Part shown: in pieces, positions 55,326-64,000 of the stretch | How the letters are laid out: each line of letters begins with the position of its first letter | Position numbering within the stretch: the first letter of the stretch is position 1 | DNA from: Brachionus manjavacas | Lineage: Eukaryota; Rotifera; Eurotatoria; Ploima; Brachionidae | Assembly: GCA_019054805.1 (NCBI GenBank) | Contig: JAHQIY010000002.1 | Location: 9,548,001 to 9,612,000 of the forward strand | DNA length: 64,000 bases | Direction: 5' to 3' | Translations under genes and position numbers: made by a program | Notes under the pieces: generated by a model | The model's database searches: none | What the model was told of the DNA's origin: nothing | The model's input: only the letters and a program-made list of their open reading frames with translations

Positions 55326-57834
55326 ATACCAACTGTCTTATCACTACGAAGGTTTTTAAGCTTTTTTAGTACCTTCTCTGAAGAAACGATGTCCTCAATT
55401 TTGAATTCTGGATCGGGTTGTGACCTGGTTAAAAAGATTTGTCTTGCGTTTTCAATTATTTCAGGTGATGTCGGTTTATCAAAAATTGAGTGGAAATATT
55501 CATTTAGAGTATTGCAAATTTTTTCCTTTTCGGTAATAAACGTTCCTTCTGAGTTCATAATAGCTGCAATGCTCTCACTTTTTCTAAATCTGCTATTAAT
55601 ATAAGAGTATAATTATTTCGGATTTTGTTTTGATTCAGCAGCCAGTTTGTATTCAAAATCAATTACTCGTTTTTTGACTCCCAGCTTTACCTGTTTGCAA
55701 GCCATTTTGTACTTCTGGTTCAGTAAAAATTCATTCTTATTAATTCGGCTAGCTATAAAAAGACGCTTTTTACGACGGACAAGCGAGGCTATTTTAACAT
55801 TCCACCAAAGTGGGTTTGCACAGCCTTTCCTAGGTACTCGTCTCTTGACAAACAGATCAGATGCTAGTTCAAAGGATTTGAGAACTGTTAAAAATATTTC
55901 TGCTGCAGCATTTTGATTCGAGAGCATTTTTCCAATCTAAATCAGTCATATACAATGCCATTGATAAATAATCACCTTTTCTCCAATTATAGACTCTACT
56001 GTCAAAGTAATTTGGTCTCTCATATTTTACATTTATCTTAAATTGAAGACTGTAGTGACACCTTGATGACCTAGGATCTAATGGAGGCCCGATTTCAATT
56101 TCAGATAATTGGTTTGGATTACTAACTAGAAGTAGGTCTAGAAGACTAATTGGCTCACCATTTTGGATGAAAGTATTTTTGTTTACCAGCTGCACCAACC
56201 CAGAACCGCTGATTGCATCACTGACCATTCCACTTGGTGATGACGAATTTATCAGGACTGGGCTTCCTTTATATTCCATTCAATATCTGGCATGTTAAAG
56301 TCACCCATCACGATAGCACTGGAGAAAGTCTTGCTGGTAGTTAGACGAGCTGCAGACTCAATTGATCTCGAAATGAATCGATCAGTTTTGAAGGCGATAT
56401 CCTTGTTGATTAGCTGTGGTGGTCTGTAGATACAGCCAACTAAAAATGGGGGATCTTCTTCAAGCCTAATAGCCAACCAGGCTTGTTCACACTCAGAGCT
56501 TAAAAGTTCAGTATCAGAAACTTCAGAAGCTTGTATATCTTTGCGAGCATATAAGCAAGTTCCTCCACCTTTAGTGTTACGATCACGATCTTACCTAAAA
56601 ATCTGGTACCCGTTTAACTCAGCAACTGAGCTCTCGTTAAACCAAGTTTCTGAGATGCCAATTATGCAAGGTAAAGAGTTTGATATGCACGCTTCTAAGA
56701 GATGCATTTTATTGTTCAGGCTTGTTGCGTTAGTATAATAAAAATCAAGCTTGGTCTGACTGTTTTTTATTCTTGACGAGTGTGGTAAAGAGGTTCCTGA
56801 CATTTTTGCAATAGACGAGTTTGATGTTATGATCGATGTAGAAGTGTCTGATGAGAAACTTGAAGAAGATATTGATATTGGTGAAGAGAAATCAGACTTG
56901 CCTTGAGAGAAATCGAGATCAGAAACGCTAGATGACATGGCAAAATTACGGCTGAGTTCAAATGAGGCAGTGAACTCCATTGTCTGACTTTTTTGTTGCT
57001 ATTGGCGATCTATTAAGGATGTGATCATCCTTAACTCTCCATTACGGATACCCCAAAAACGTTTTTACCATCTGTACAGGTTTTAAACTTCATTACCCGT
57101 CCACCAAATGTTCCGGATTCAGGCAGCAGTTCATTTCTAGAGTCTCTCTCTTGACGTAATTTTCTTTGAGTGATTCTTTCACTGGGCGTGAGATCTTCGT
57201 TTATGTAAATGCCCTTGTGCCTCTCATCATCACGAAACTTCCTCGAGCTGCGAATCATATCGGCTCTTGCGTTTGGCGATTCCATCTCCACTACGAGAAG
57301 GACTCGATTATTTACTGTCTTGTCTTTTGCGCGACTAATTTTTTTGGCCTTCTTTACCTTACTTTCAGGAACTCCTAGCTTGTTAGCAAGATTTTGGATG
57401 AATTCAACTTCACAACCTTCCTCGCAATCAAAAATCGTAGCCGGAATCGAAGCAACTACATTATTGGCTCTTTCTTCTTTTTTTCATTTCTGTGGCAATA
57501 GTTGCCATAATTGCCACAGCATTCTCATCTTTGTGGGCCATCCCATTAACTATCTTAGACCAGTTGATTGGAGGTAGCAAAGAAGAAGAAGAAGAAGTTT
57601 GAGAAGGTTGATCCCGTGGATTATTGTGCGAATCAACAAGTGTGCTTAGAGTCTTGATAGTAACTTTCTGTGTATTGTTTTCTTTTTCTAAAGTCTCAAT
57701 ACGTTGATAAAGTCAATTCACGCTATTACTGATTTTGGACAACCAGCTATGATGATTCTTTCTGACTTCGGATGTAGCTGAGGGAAGCTTTGGCCAGTTA
57801 GCCTCTTGTAAGAAGCTTAAATCAAACTCTTGAT
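55326..57834 (-). mobile_element. LINE 5' part (L3), third copy
   Basis: The most complete 5' half: ORF1 (YINEDLTPSERI, 57,291-57,031), endonuclease from 56,980, the frame shift shared with L1 and L2 at ~56,260, then the ORF2 linker that L2 lacks (55,690-55,430: MNSEGTFITEKEKICNTLNE, YFHSIFDKPTSPEIIENAR) to SDKTVG. It has its own additional change in the endonuclease (TAGGTAAGATCG region near 56,590). Confidence 0.8.
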
Positions 57835-57934
57835 TTCATTAGGCCACATCTAGAATTTGCATGTAGCGCTTGGAATCCGTATCGACGAGGAGATATCGAT
57901 ATTCTTGAACGTGTTCAGAGGAAATTCTCAAAAC
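57835..57934 (+). mobile_element. Truncated LINE 3' segment
   Basis: Same opposite-orientation 3' piece as 49,843 onward, but cut after ~100 bp at GAGGAAATTCTCAAAAC, where DUF268 copy C begins. Confidence 0.75.
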
Positions 57935-58652
57935 GGTGATAATGGATCATGGATAATGGTGATAATGGATCACCATAACGACCAAGACCACTGTGTTCAA
58001 TCGATGAAAAACTAACCGCAACATCAAATTGTTCAATTCTTTTATTTTCCAATAGTTCATCCAGATAATCGTTTACATGAATCCATTTTAGATTTGACAC
58101 TATATATTTTTTTCTCGTATAGTCAAGTGTAGTTATAAATGAAGCACCAACGTCATAAGCAATTGCTTCTATCCATGGTATAACTGTTCCGATTACTACA
58201 ACAAATTTGTTTGTTATTATTTCTTTATATGAATGCATCAATTCATTTAAGACTTTATCACCATAAATAAGACTGTTTTTTTTTCACTTCTCTTAATTGT
58301 TGATAAAATTTTTGATGAATTGTTTCGGTTATAACTGAATTATTTTCAGAATTTGAATCGGAATAAGCTTCATTAATATACCAATATTTAGTAATTGGCA
58401 TTTTACCGTTCATTGTAAAATCCTTCATCATTTGTGCTGGAGGTTTTGCAGGCGGAGGTCTGATTATTAGACTCTGGTTGGGAAACCTTAATTTTTTAAA
58501 TAATCTAATACAACTAGACATATATTTACTATCATAATCGCCTTTACAAAAATTTTCATAAAAATTGTTTTATATTTGTTAAAACAAATAAAGCAAAATA
58601 AAAGAAAAAAAAATAAAAGAAAAAATTGATAGAGCTTTATTTTTTTTAACAT
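57935..58652 (-). pseudogene. DUF268 methyltransferase-like protein, copy C, 3'-truncated
   Basis: Starts MLKKIKLYQF at 58,652, with a frame break near 58,540. It reads LREVKKK with a nine-A run, then MHSYKEIITNKFVVVIGTV, YTRKKYIVSNLKWIHVNDY (in frame here, unlike A and B) and EHSGLGRYGDPLSP, after which it is cut and fused to LINE sequence. The C-terminal ~90 residues, including LKTGG and NAHRIYGD, are absent. The junction has a 15-bp duplicated filler (GGTGATAATGGATCA). Confidence 0.75.
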
Positions 58653-59189
58653 TTTCTTAGTGAAAAGAATAATTATTGTCTTTGTTATAATTGAAGAATA
58701 TTAAAATCTAATAAATAAATTTATTTATATCTTAAAAAATTTAAAAGTAAAAAATTCCGTCCAAACAAATTTTTTTAAACGAATCTCCTTTTTAGATCAA
58801 GAATTTTTTGGTTATTTTTACTAAAACGAAACATAAAATTTACAAATTTTTAATTATGTTTCTATGGAAATATATTTTCCATGGTAATTTAATTTAATAA
58901 TGGAAAAATGCCTTTTAAAATTGAAAATATTCGTTTAATTTAATTTTATGTTTAATTATTTGCCATATAGATCTTTTCTAAAGAATTTGTAACCATCTAA
59001 CTCTGAATCTGAGCTTTAAAATCAAAAACATTTTTAGGATTAATAGAAAATAATTTTAAATTTAAGTTTTCAGTTTTTATACAAAATAATAGAAAAATAA
59101 AAATCTTTTTTAACTATTCCCAGTGAATTATTTCGTAAAAAAATGATTTCTAATTTTTCAGAATAGGGTTGTAGAAAATTTTAAAAAAT
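58653..59189. other. Shared upstream region between DUF268 C and SPP C
   Basis: Near-identical to 52.64-53.18 kb, with the same deletion junction near 59,015. Confidence 0.5.
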
Positions 59190-60417
59190 ATGCTCCAAAG
59201 CACGGACAACGATGTACAATTTGATAATTTTGTTATCGACACAAAAGAAGCATTTTTAATTCCAATCATCCTTTCATTGTTCATTTTAGGATCTTATTTT
59301 TTCAAAATGGTCTCAACAGGAATCAATATCCTAATGTTTATCGGTAATGAAAATTTTTTGAACATTTTAAAATTCAAAATTTAATCTTTTTGTTTATTCT
59401 TTTAGTTTCGCACACGATTTATAAAAAAATCTCTTATTAAAAATATAACACTGTCTTTTATTAATTAAATGTCAGATCAAAATAATTGATCACATTTAAT
59501 TAAAATAAAAAATAAATTTGATTGACTGAAATTTTTACAATTTTTCTATTTTTCTAGTTAATGTAAATTTTTTTATAAGTGTTTTATATGAAATAGTTAT
59601 CGAAGTCCAAGCATACTTTTTAAAGAAATAATTCGCAACGAAAAATAAGTAATTACCAAATAACCTTTTTATCTTAAATTTTATGATAATTTATTTTTTA
59701 GTTCTCATTATGAAATATTTATAAAAATCTTAACTATTATGTTGATATTTACTTGGATAATAACTGACAACTGGGTATTATTTAATTGTAAATAATTTTA
59801 ATTGATTTTAATTTAAAGTTTAACAATTTTTTTTAGCAATACAAATTGTTTGTTATATCGTCATTTTGAAAAAAAAAATCGAGATAAATGTCAAAAATCA
59901 TTTTCAATCTTTTTATTATTTTTTTTTGTATTCGATGTTTTTTGGGTCAATTTTTCTGAAATTTTTTTCAGAAAATGAAATGGAAAAGATTTTAAGGCAA
60001 CACTTTGATATGAGCTCATTTTTAAATATTAAAAAAATTGGAAAATTGAAAGTGTCTGTTCCTGGAAAATTAATAATCCCAAAATATGTAAATTCTGAAT
60101 ATCTTTTAATAGGAGTCGGTGATATTTTGGTTCCTATATTATTTATTAAATTTTGTAAAAAATTTGATAATAAATTAGACCAATTAAGAGGAGAAAGAAT
60201 AAGCTCCGTTTTTAAAGGGAAATATCTTTTTTCTTATTTTTCGTTAAGTTTAATTGGATATTTCCTAGGATTATGTCTTTCATTTAAAATAACTGAAGAA
60301 ACAAAAATAGCACAAGCAGGATTATTGTTTATAATTCCTTCAATATTTATTTCAATTTTGTTTAAATCAATTATTTCAAAAGAATTAAGTTTCATTTTCA
60401 AAAAAATATTTGAATAA
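59190..60417 (+). pseudogene. Signal peptide peptidase-like protease, copy C
   Basis: Exons as copy B: 59,190-59,343, second from ~59,406, internal near 59,740-59,790, last 59,837-60,417. The T-run before the FDVFWV region matches copy A (nine T), but the later T-run is two bases shorter, so the frame changes just after WVNF. GVGDILVPILF, KYLFSYFSLSLIGYFLGL and AQAGLLFIIP are intact. Confidence 0.75.
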
Positions 60418-60713
60418 TTTCAATTAATAAAAATACACATTTAACTTTTTTTTAGCTTTTATTTAATTATGTTTTAAACTTGCTCAGTTTATGGGCTTGA
60501 TCTCTCATCAAACCCAAAGAAGGTATTTGTCTTGTTTAAAAAAAAATGTGTATTGTAAAACATAAACATCAGGAGAATGTAAATAAATTTCAGGATTTTT
60601 AGTCTTTGCGAACCAAAAAATTTTTAAAAGCTCGAATAAAATTATTGCATTCATATAAAGCCTGTTATCCTTCAAGAAGTTTTAAATTTCCTCTTTAGAA
60701 TTTTTGAAAAAGA
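60418..60713. other. 3' flank of SPP copy C
   Basis: Inverted match to 35.58-35.87 kb; no gene. Confidence 0.5.
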
Positions 60714-61251
60714 TGACATATCGAGTTTTTTAGTGACAGTTTTTAAAACTGAATTTATGTTAATTCGGTTTCATGGTAACTGTTAACATTTTTCTATTTG
60801 GTTGTTTTGTGAAAAATAATCTTAAACATTTTAGTTAAAAGAAAACAAAACAAAAAAAAAAACAGATTAAATTTACAATTAATTTGGTTTTAATTAATGA
60901 AGTTAAAAAATTAGATCACTGATTCCTCTCTTTTAAAATAACTGCAACACATGATGATGCAGCTTTTCAATATTTTAGAGCGAAAATTAAGCGGAAAAAA
61001 ACTTTAGATCAACTTTTAAATCGAAGAATGAGGATTTATGAATATTTTTGTTGATACAATATATCGTTTTTATTCTACTATTCAATTAACCGCCTTTTAG
61101 AAAGGGTTAGTTTATTTGTGTTATCTTGGTATTGAGAAAATTTCAATAAGTGATTGTAAGATAAAGGTTTAAAAATTACCTTCATTTTTATTATCTGTGT
61201 TTCAATAAATTAATTTATCTTTTTGTCACTCAACTCAATTGAAAAACTCGA
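60714..61251. mobile_element. 538-bp TA-type MITE, inverted copy
   Basis: Reverse complement of 35,044-35,581 with intact CATATCGAGTTTTT ends. It marks the right edge of the large inverted repeat. Confidence 0.65.
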
Positions 61252-61461
61252 TATGAAAAGATTTTATAAAATCGTTTAAAAAGATTGGACAAAGAATAAA
61301 TTGGTAATTAATTCATTTAAATTTATTAAAACTATAAAATAATAATTTTACCTAAATAAAAAAAAAAATTTAAAATAATATTTAATCTTAAAGAAAAAAA
61401 GTTGATTGTGGTTTCCATTTTACATAAAAAAGAGTGAAGGCTTGTATCTTTCGTTTTACAT

Positions 61462-61662
61462 GAACAGATATCAAAATCTAAAGATGCACTTTTAGCTTTT
61501 GAATATTCTCGTAAAAATCATATACATTTATTGGATACTGGTCGACAGGAATTGCTTCTTTATGAGAATGACTTTGCCCAATTTAAAGTTTTGCAAAGCA
61601 TCAAAGCAACACAATCTCGAAATATGTTACCTTCTTTAATCAGTAATTCATCAGCTTATTAA
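61462..61662 (+). other. Exon-like ORF upstream of a possible LTR
   Basis: About 65 codons: SKDALLAFEYSRKNHIHLLD, RQELLLYENDFAQF, SLISNSSAY then TAA. Good complexity and no start; it may be the 3' end of a retroelement polyprotein. No domain recognised. Confidence 0.3.
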
Positions 61663-61663
61663 C

Positions 61664-61900
61664 TGATGCACAAAGATAAGTTAAAATTATACTAGTCACG
61701 TTTCTCAGACGCTAGACGCTTCCAAATGCTGACAGATATATATAACACTTAGCTTACATCTTGACTAAATTATAAGCTTATGTTTTGTACACGAGCATAT
61801 AGGTATAAATAAGAATTCTATTCTTAGAACTTCAGATCGTTCAATTATCTTAATAAAGCTTTTAAAGACCTAACATTATATTTACTTTTAACCGGTTTCA
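61664..61900 (+). mobile_element. Possible LTR (237 bp) with primer-binding site
   Basis: Starts TG and ends CA (ACCGGTTTCA). It has GATATATATAACAC (TATA-like) at 61,733 and AATAAAGC at 61,852. Two bases after the end comes TGGTAGCAGCGA, a plausible tRNA primer-binding site. Downstream a short frame from ATG at 61,931 (MSKDYSKKLSVQEQLHLIK) could be a gag start. Only one LTR is seen. Confidence 0.35.
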
Positions 61901-61930
61901 ATTGGTAGCAGCGATAATTTTATCTTCTTT

Positions 61931-62071
61931 ATGGTACCAATGTCAAAGGATTACTCGAAAAAACTTAGTGTACAAGAGCAGTTACACTTGATAAAGACAC
62001 AAAAAGGTCTTTTAAAAATGAATTCCAGAATTATTCGCATTAAAAAAAAACCGCCGATAATTAAATTTAGA
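61931..62071 (+). other. Short ORF after the possible LTR
   Basis: About 46 codons, MVPMSKDYSKKLSVQEQLHL then basic residues. Position fits a truncated gag N-terminus; otherwise unknown. Confidence 0.2.
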
Positions 62072-62907
62072 TAAAGAGTATGGATAAGTAGGAAGAAATG
62101 AAAATTTTTTTTTTTTCCTTGACTTTAAGTGACTATTTTAATTAAATATGGCTTAAATTTATAATATATCAAAAATTATATTTTTGATTAATAAATCTCA
62201 TATAAGCCTTTTGGATTTTCTTTTCTTTTTATTTTATTCCATCTTGATAAAACAAATTCTCTTATAAATTACTAGATGAAGCAGAGCTTTATTTTTGCAA
62301 TTAACGGGATGTTATTCAATTGTTGTGGATGTGGTCAGAGCAAACAAGTGCATTTGGCGAGAGGTATTTTGCGGTCATTTTTTGACCGTATTTTTAAAAT
62401 CCGTTTGATAAAGATTGTCAAAAATACCGTCAACTTTTTGGCCAAAGGTCATTAGTCCGGCCAAAAATTTTGAAATGCCATGTTCAGCCATTTTTTTTCA
62501 TGAAAACTGTTTTAAAAATTTCCTCAAAAGGTATTGAGGAAAGGCCCATATTTCTTCCTTCAGATATTTTTCCTTTTTAATTGTAAAAAAAATTTTTTTC
62601 AGAAAGAGGAAAACAGGATTTGCAATTAAAAATTGCCCCTGTTTAATTTTTTATTAGATCTATCAATTTTTTTTATTTTTATTAATGAAGAACTTTAAAC
62701 TTTATTAAACTTTATTCGGAATATTTAAAATATTTTTCAAGTTTTGAATAATAAGTAAAAATCAGATTTGTCCAAATTCAGCAAAAAAATCTGAAAAAGT
62801 CTGACACAACTAATTTTAGAATAAATTGTTTAGACAATTATCAAAATATTTAAAAGAAAGGTATAAACTATGCTAAAATAAAGTGCTTATTTTATACTAG
62901 GGTTTTT
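62072..62907. other. AT-rich intergenic region
   Basis: No gene. Includes the ACCGT-type degenerate foldback at 62,365-62,460. Confidence 0.45.
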
Positions 62908-63002
62908 GGTAATGTAACGTAATTTTTAGAAAAATTACGTTTGTTAGAAAAGGTTAAATTACGAAAAATTACGAAAATTTCGTATAATTATTTAGAATTA
63001 CC
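62908..63002. repeat. Small foldback element
   Basis: GGTAAT at the left and ATTACC at the right bracket a perfect hairpin ACGTAATTTTT..AAAAATTACGT (62,917-62,940) and TTACGAAAA repeats. Looks like a tiny MITE; no clear TSD. Confidence 0.4.
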
Positions 63003-63095
63003 AAAATCCAAAGTATCAAATCAGCACTGTATTTTGTAGCCTTTTTTAGATCAAAATATCTTATCAGTTAAGATTAGTTGTGCAAATGATAAATT

Positions 63096-63150
63096 TTATT
63101 TTTTTTTATTTATTGTATCGAGCTAAAGGCTAATGCTAAAACCTGTTATT
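63096..63150 (-). mobile_element. LINE 3' tail, minus orientation
   Basis: TTTATTTATTGTATCGAGCT, the complement of an AGCTCGATACAATAAATAAA LINE end; similar to 63,697-63,745. Confidence 0.45.
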
Positions 63151-63644
63151 TACTAAAACATGAACAGCGGTCGGATGGTCTAAGAGAATTCCCTTAGCAT
63201 TATTGCCAAAAAAAGAAAAAGTCATCTTGGTCTTATTTTTAAAATCTGAAAAACTAAAAATATATTTTTCTGGTAAAATTCTTCAATTTAAAGAATTGAT
63301 ACTAAGGACACACTGTTTTTTAGATAAATAAAATCTCCACATTCTAACATAAAAAATATAAATTATTTTTAGAGCTCTCGTTCAAAATTTAATTTACTTT
63401 TAATTTCAAAAAGCTAATTTTTTATCTAATTTAAAAAACAGCTTGGAGAATTTAAATCGATAAAAAATCGGATTTAAAGTAGTTGTACTTGTTCTGGCTG
63501 AAAAACTTCTTCTAAAATCATGTTTTAGCTTTGTCCAGTAGGCTAAATCTCTACCAAGTGCCTCTACAATCAAATTGTTTACCATTTGATTAAAGACATA
63601 AATAAAGAATAATTTCTAGAAAACAAAAAAATTAGCTTTAAAAA

Positions 63645-63692
63645 AAAAATAGCTTTAAAAAATGATATAGCTGCCTGAATCCTAAAATAAAT
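63645..63692 (-). repeat. Inverted 48-bp match to the left edge of the rearranged region
   Basis: AGCTTTAAAAAATGATATAG plus GCTGCCTGAAT is the complement of 34,992-35,038, just outside the left MITE. It suggests that the inverted repeat once continued here and that 61.26-63.64 kb is a later insertion. Confidence 0.6.
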
Positions 63693-63696
63693 TTTT

Positions 63697-63745
63697 TATT
63701 ATTTATTTATTTATTTGTTTTCTGTACCGAGCTAAAGCTCCTTCA
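63697..63745 (-). mobile_element. Second LINE 3' tail, minus orientation
   Basis: TTATTTATTTATTTATTTG then TTTTCTGTACCGAGCTAAAG, complement of a LINE end with ATTT-repeat tail. The rest of the window (63,746-64,000) is AT-rich without a gene. Confidence 0.45.
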
Positions 63746-64000
63746 GAATAAATTAAAAATAAAATTAAAATAAAAATAAAGTAAATAAAATTAGAAAAAA
63801 AAAAAAAAAAGAATCAAAATAGAGTAAATAAGCTAAAAAAAATTAAAGTTGAAAAGACATAAATTGGAAAAGATTGTTTCATGTGGCACATGTTTAAATA
63901 GTTCAAGTTTCAGGAAAAAAAGAAGAAATAGTAAGGTAGCAATTACATAATGGAGTTGGGTATTCAATATTTCTTGATTCGAAACCTTCTTTGTATTGTT

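Overview
The window is AT-rich eukaryotic DNA made almost entirely of repeats and mobile elements. Short introns of about 53-63 nt with GT..AG ends, a CR1/jockey-like LINE, BED/hAT transposons, a KDZ-like transposase and two host-type genes (signal peptide peptidase, DUF268) point to an invertebrate animal. A rotifer-like genome would fit, but that is an inference and no species-specific marker was seen. No rRNA, tRNA, CRISPR or prokaryotic operon structure was recognised.

Left half (1-32.4 kb). On the minus strand there is a long array (about 37 copies in three blocks: 1-5.9, 14.2-21.5 and 29.9-32.4 kb) of a ~425-bp module. Each module resolves into two 150-nt exons, both bounded by phase-1 introns of 62-63 nt, and encodes about 100 residues of Lys/Glu-rich coiled coil. 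Many units carry stops. Into one of these exons an 8.3-kb transposon has inserted (copy 1 at 5,899-14,217; copy 2 at 21,525-29,899). It is bounded by an 8-bp target-site duplication (CGTAATTT) and by imperfect terminal inverted repeats with subterminal minisatellite arms. It carries two plus-strand genes, both decayed: a multi-exon DUF3987 (P-loop, primase/helicase-like) protein and a KDZ-like cysteine-cluster transposase. The two copies share insertion site and TSD, so they arose by duplication of a ~15.6-kb block, not by two insertions.

Right half (35.0-61.3 kb). This is a complex inverted and tandem rearrangement. A divergent host-type gene pair, an SPP-like intramembrane aspartyl protease and a DUF268 methyltransferase-like membrane protein, occurs once in one orientation (35.9-39.3 kb) and twice in the other (51.7-54.4 and 57.9-60.4 kb); a fourth partial SPP copy lies at 42.4 kb. 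Between them are fragments of one LINE lineage, an hAT fragment (hAT-2) and one nearly complete hAT element (hAT-1, 45,559-47,590) with TIRs and an 8-bp TSD inside the LINE. All LINE copies share the same frameshift, so they come from one dead insertion copied by segmental duplication.

Flanks (32.4-35.0 and 61.3-64.0 kb) are AT-rich, with an orphan exon-like ORF, MITE/foldback sequences, a possible LTR and two LINE 3' tails. Nearly all genes carry frameshifts at A/T homopolymers, often differing between copies. Either many are pseudogenes or the consensus has long-read homopolymer errors, and the sequence alone cannot separate these.
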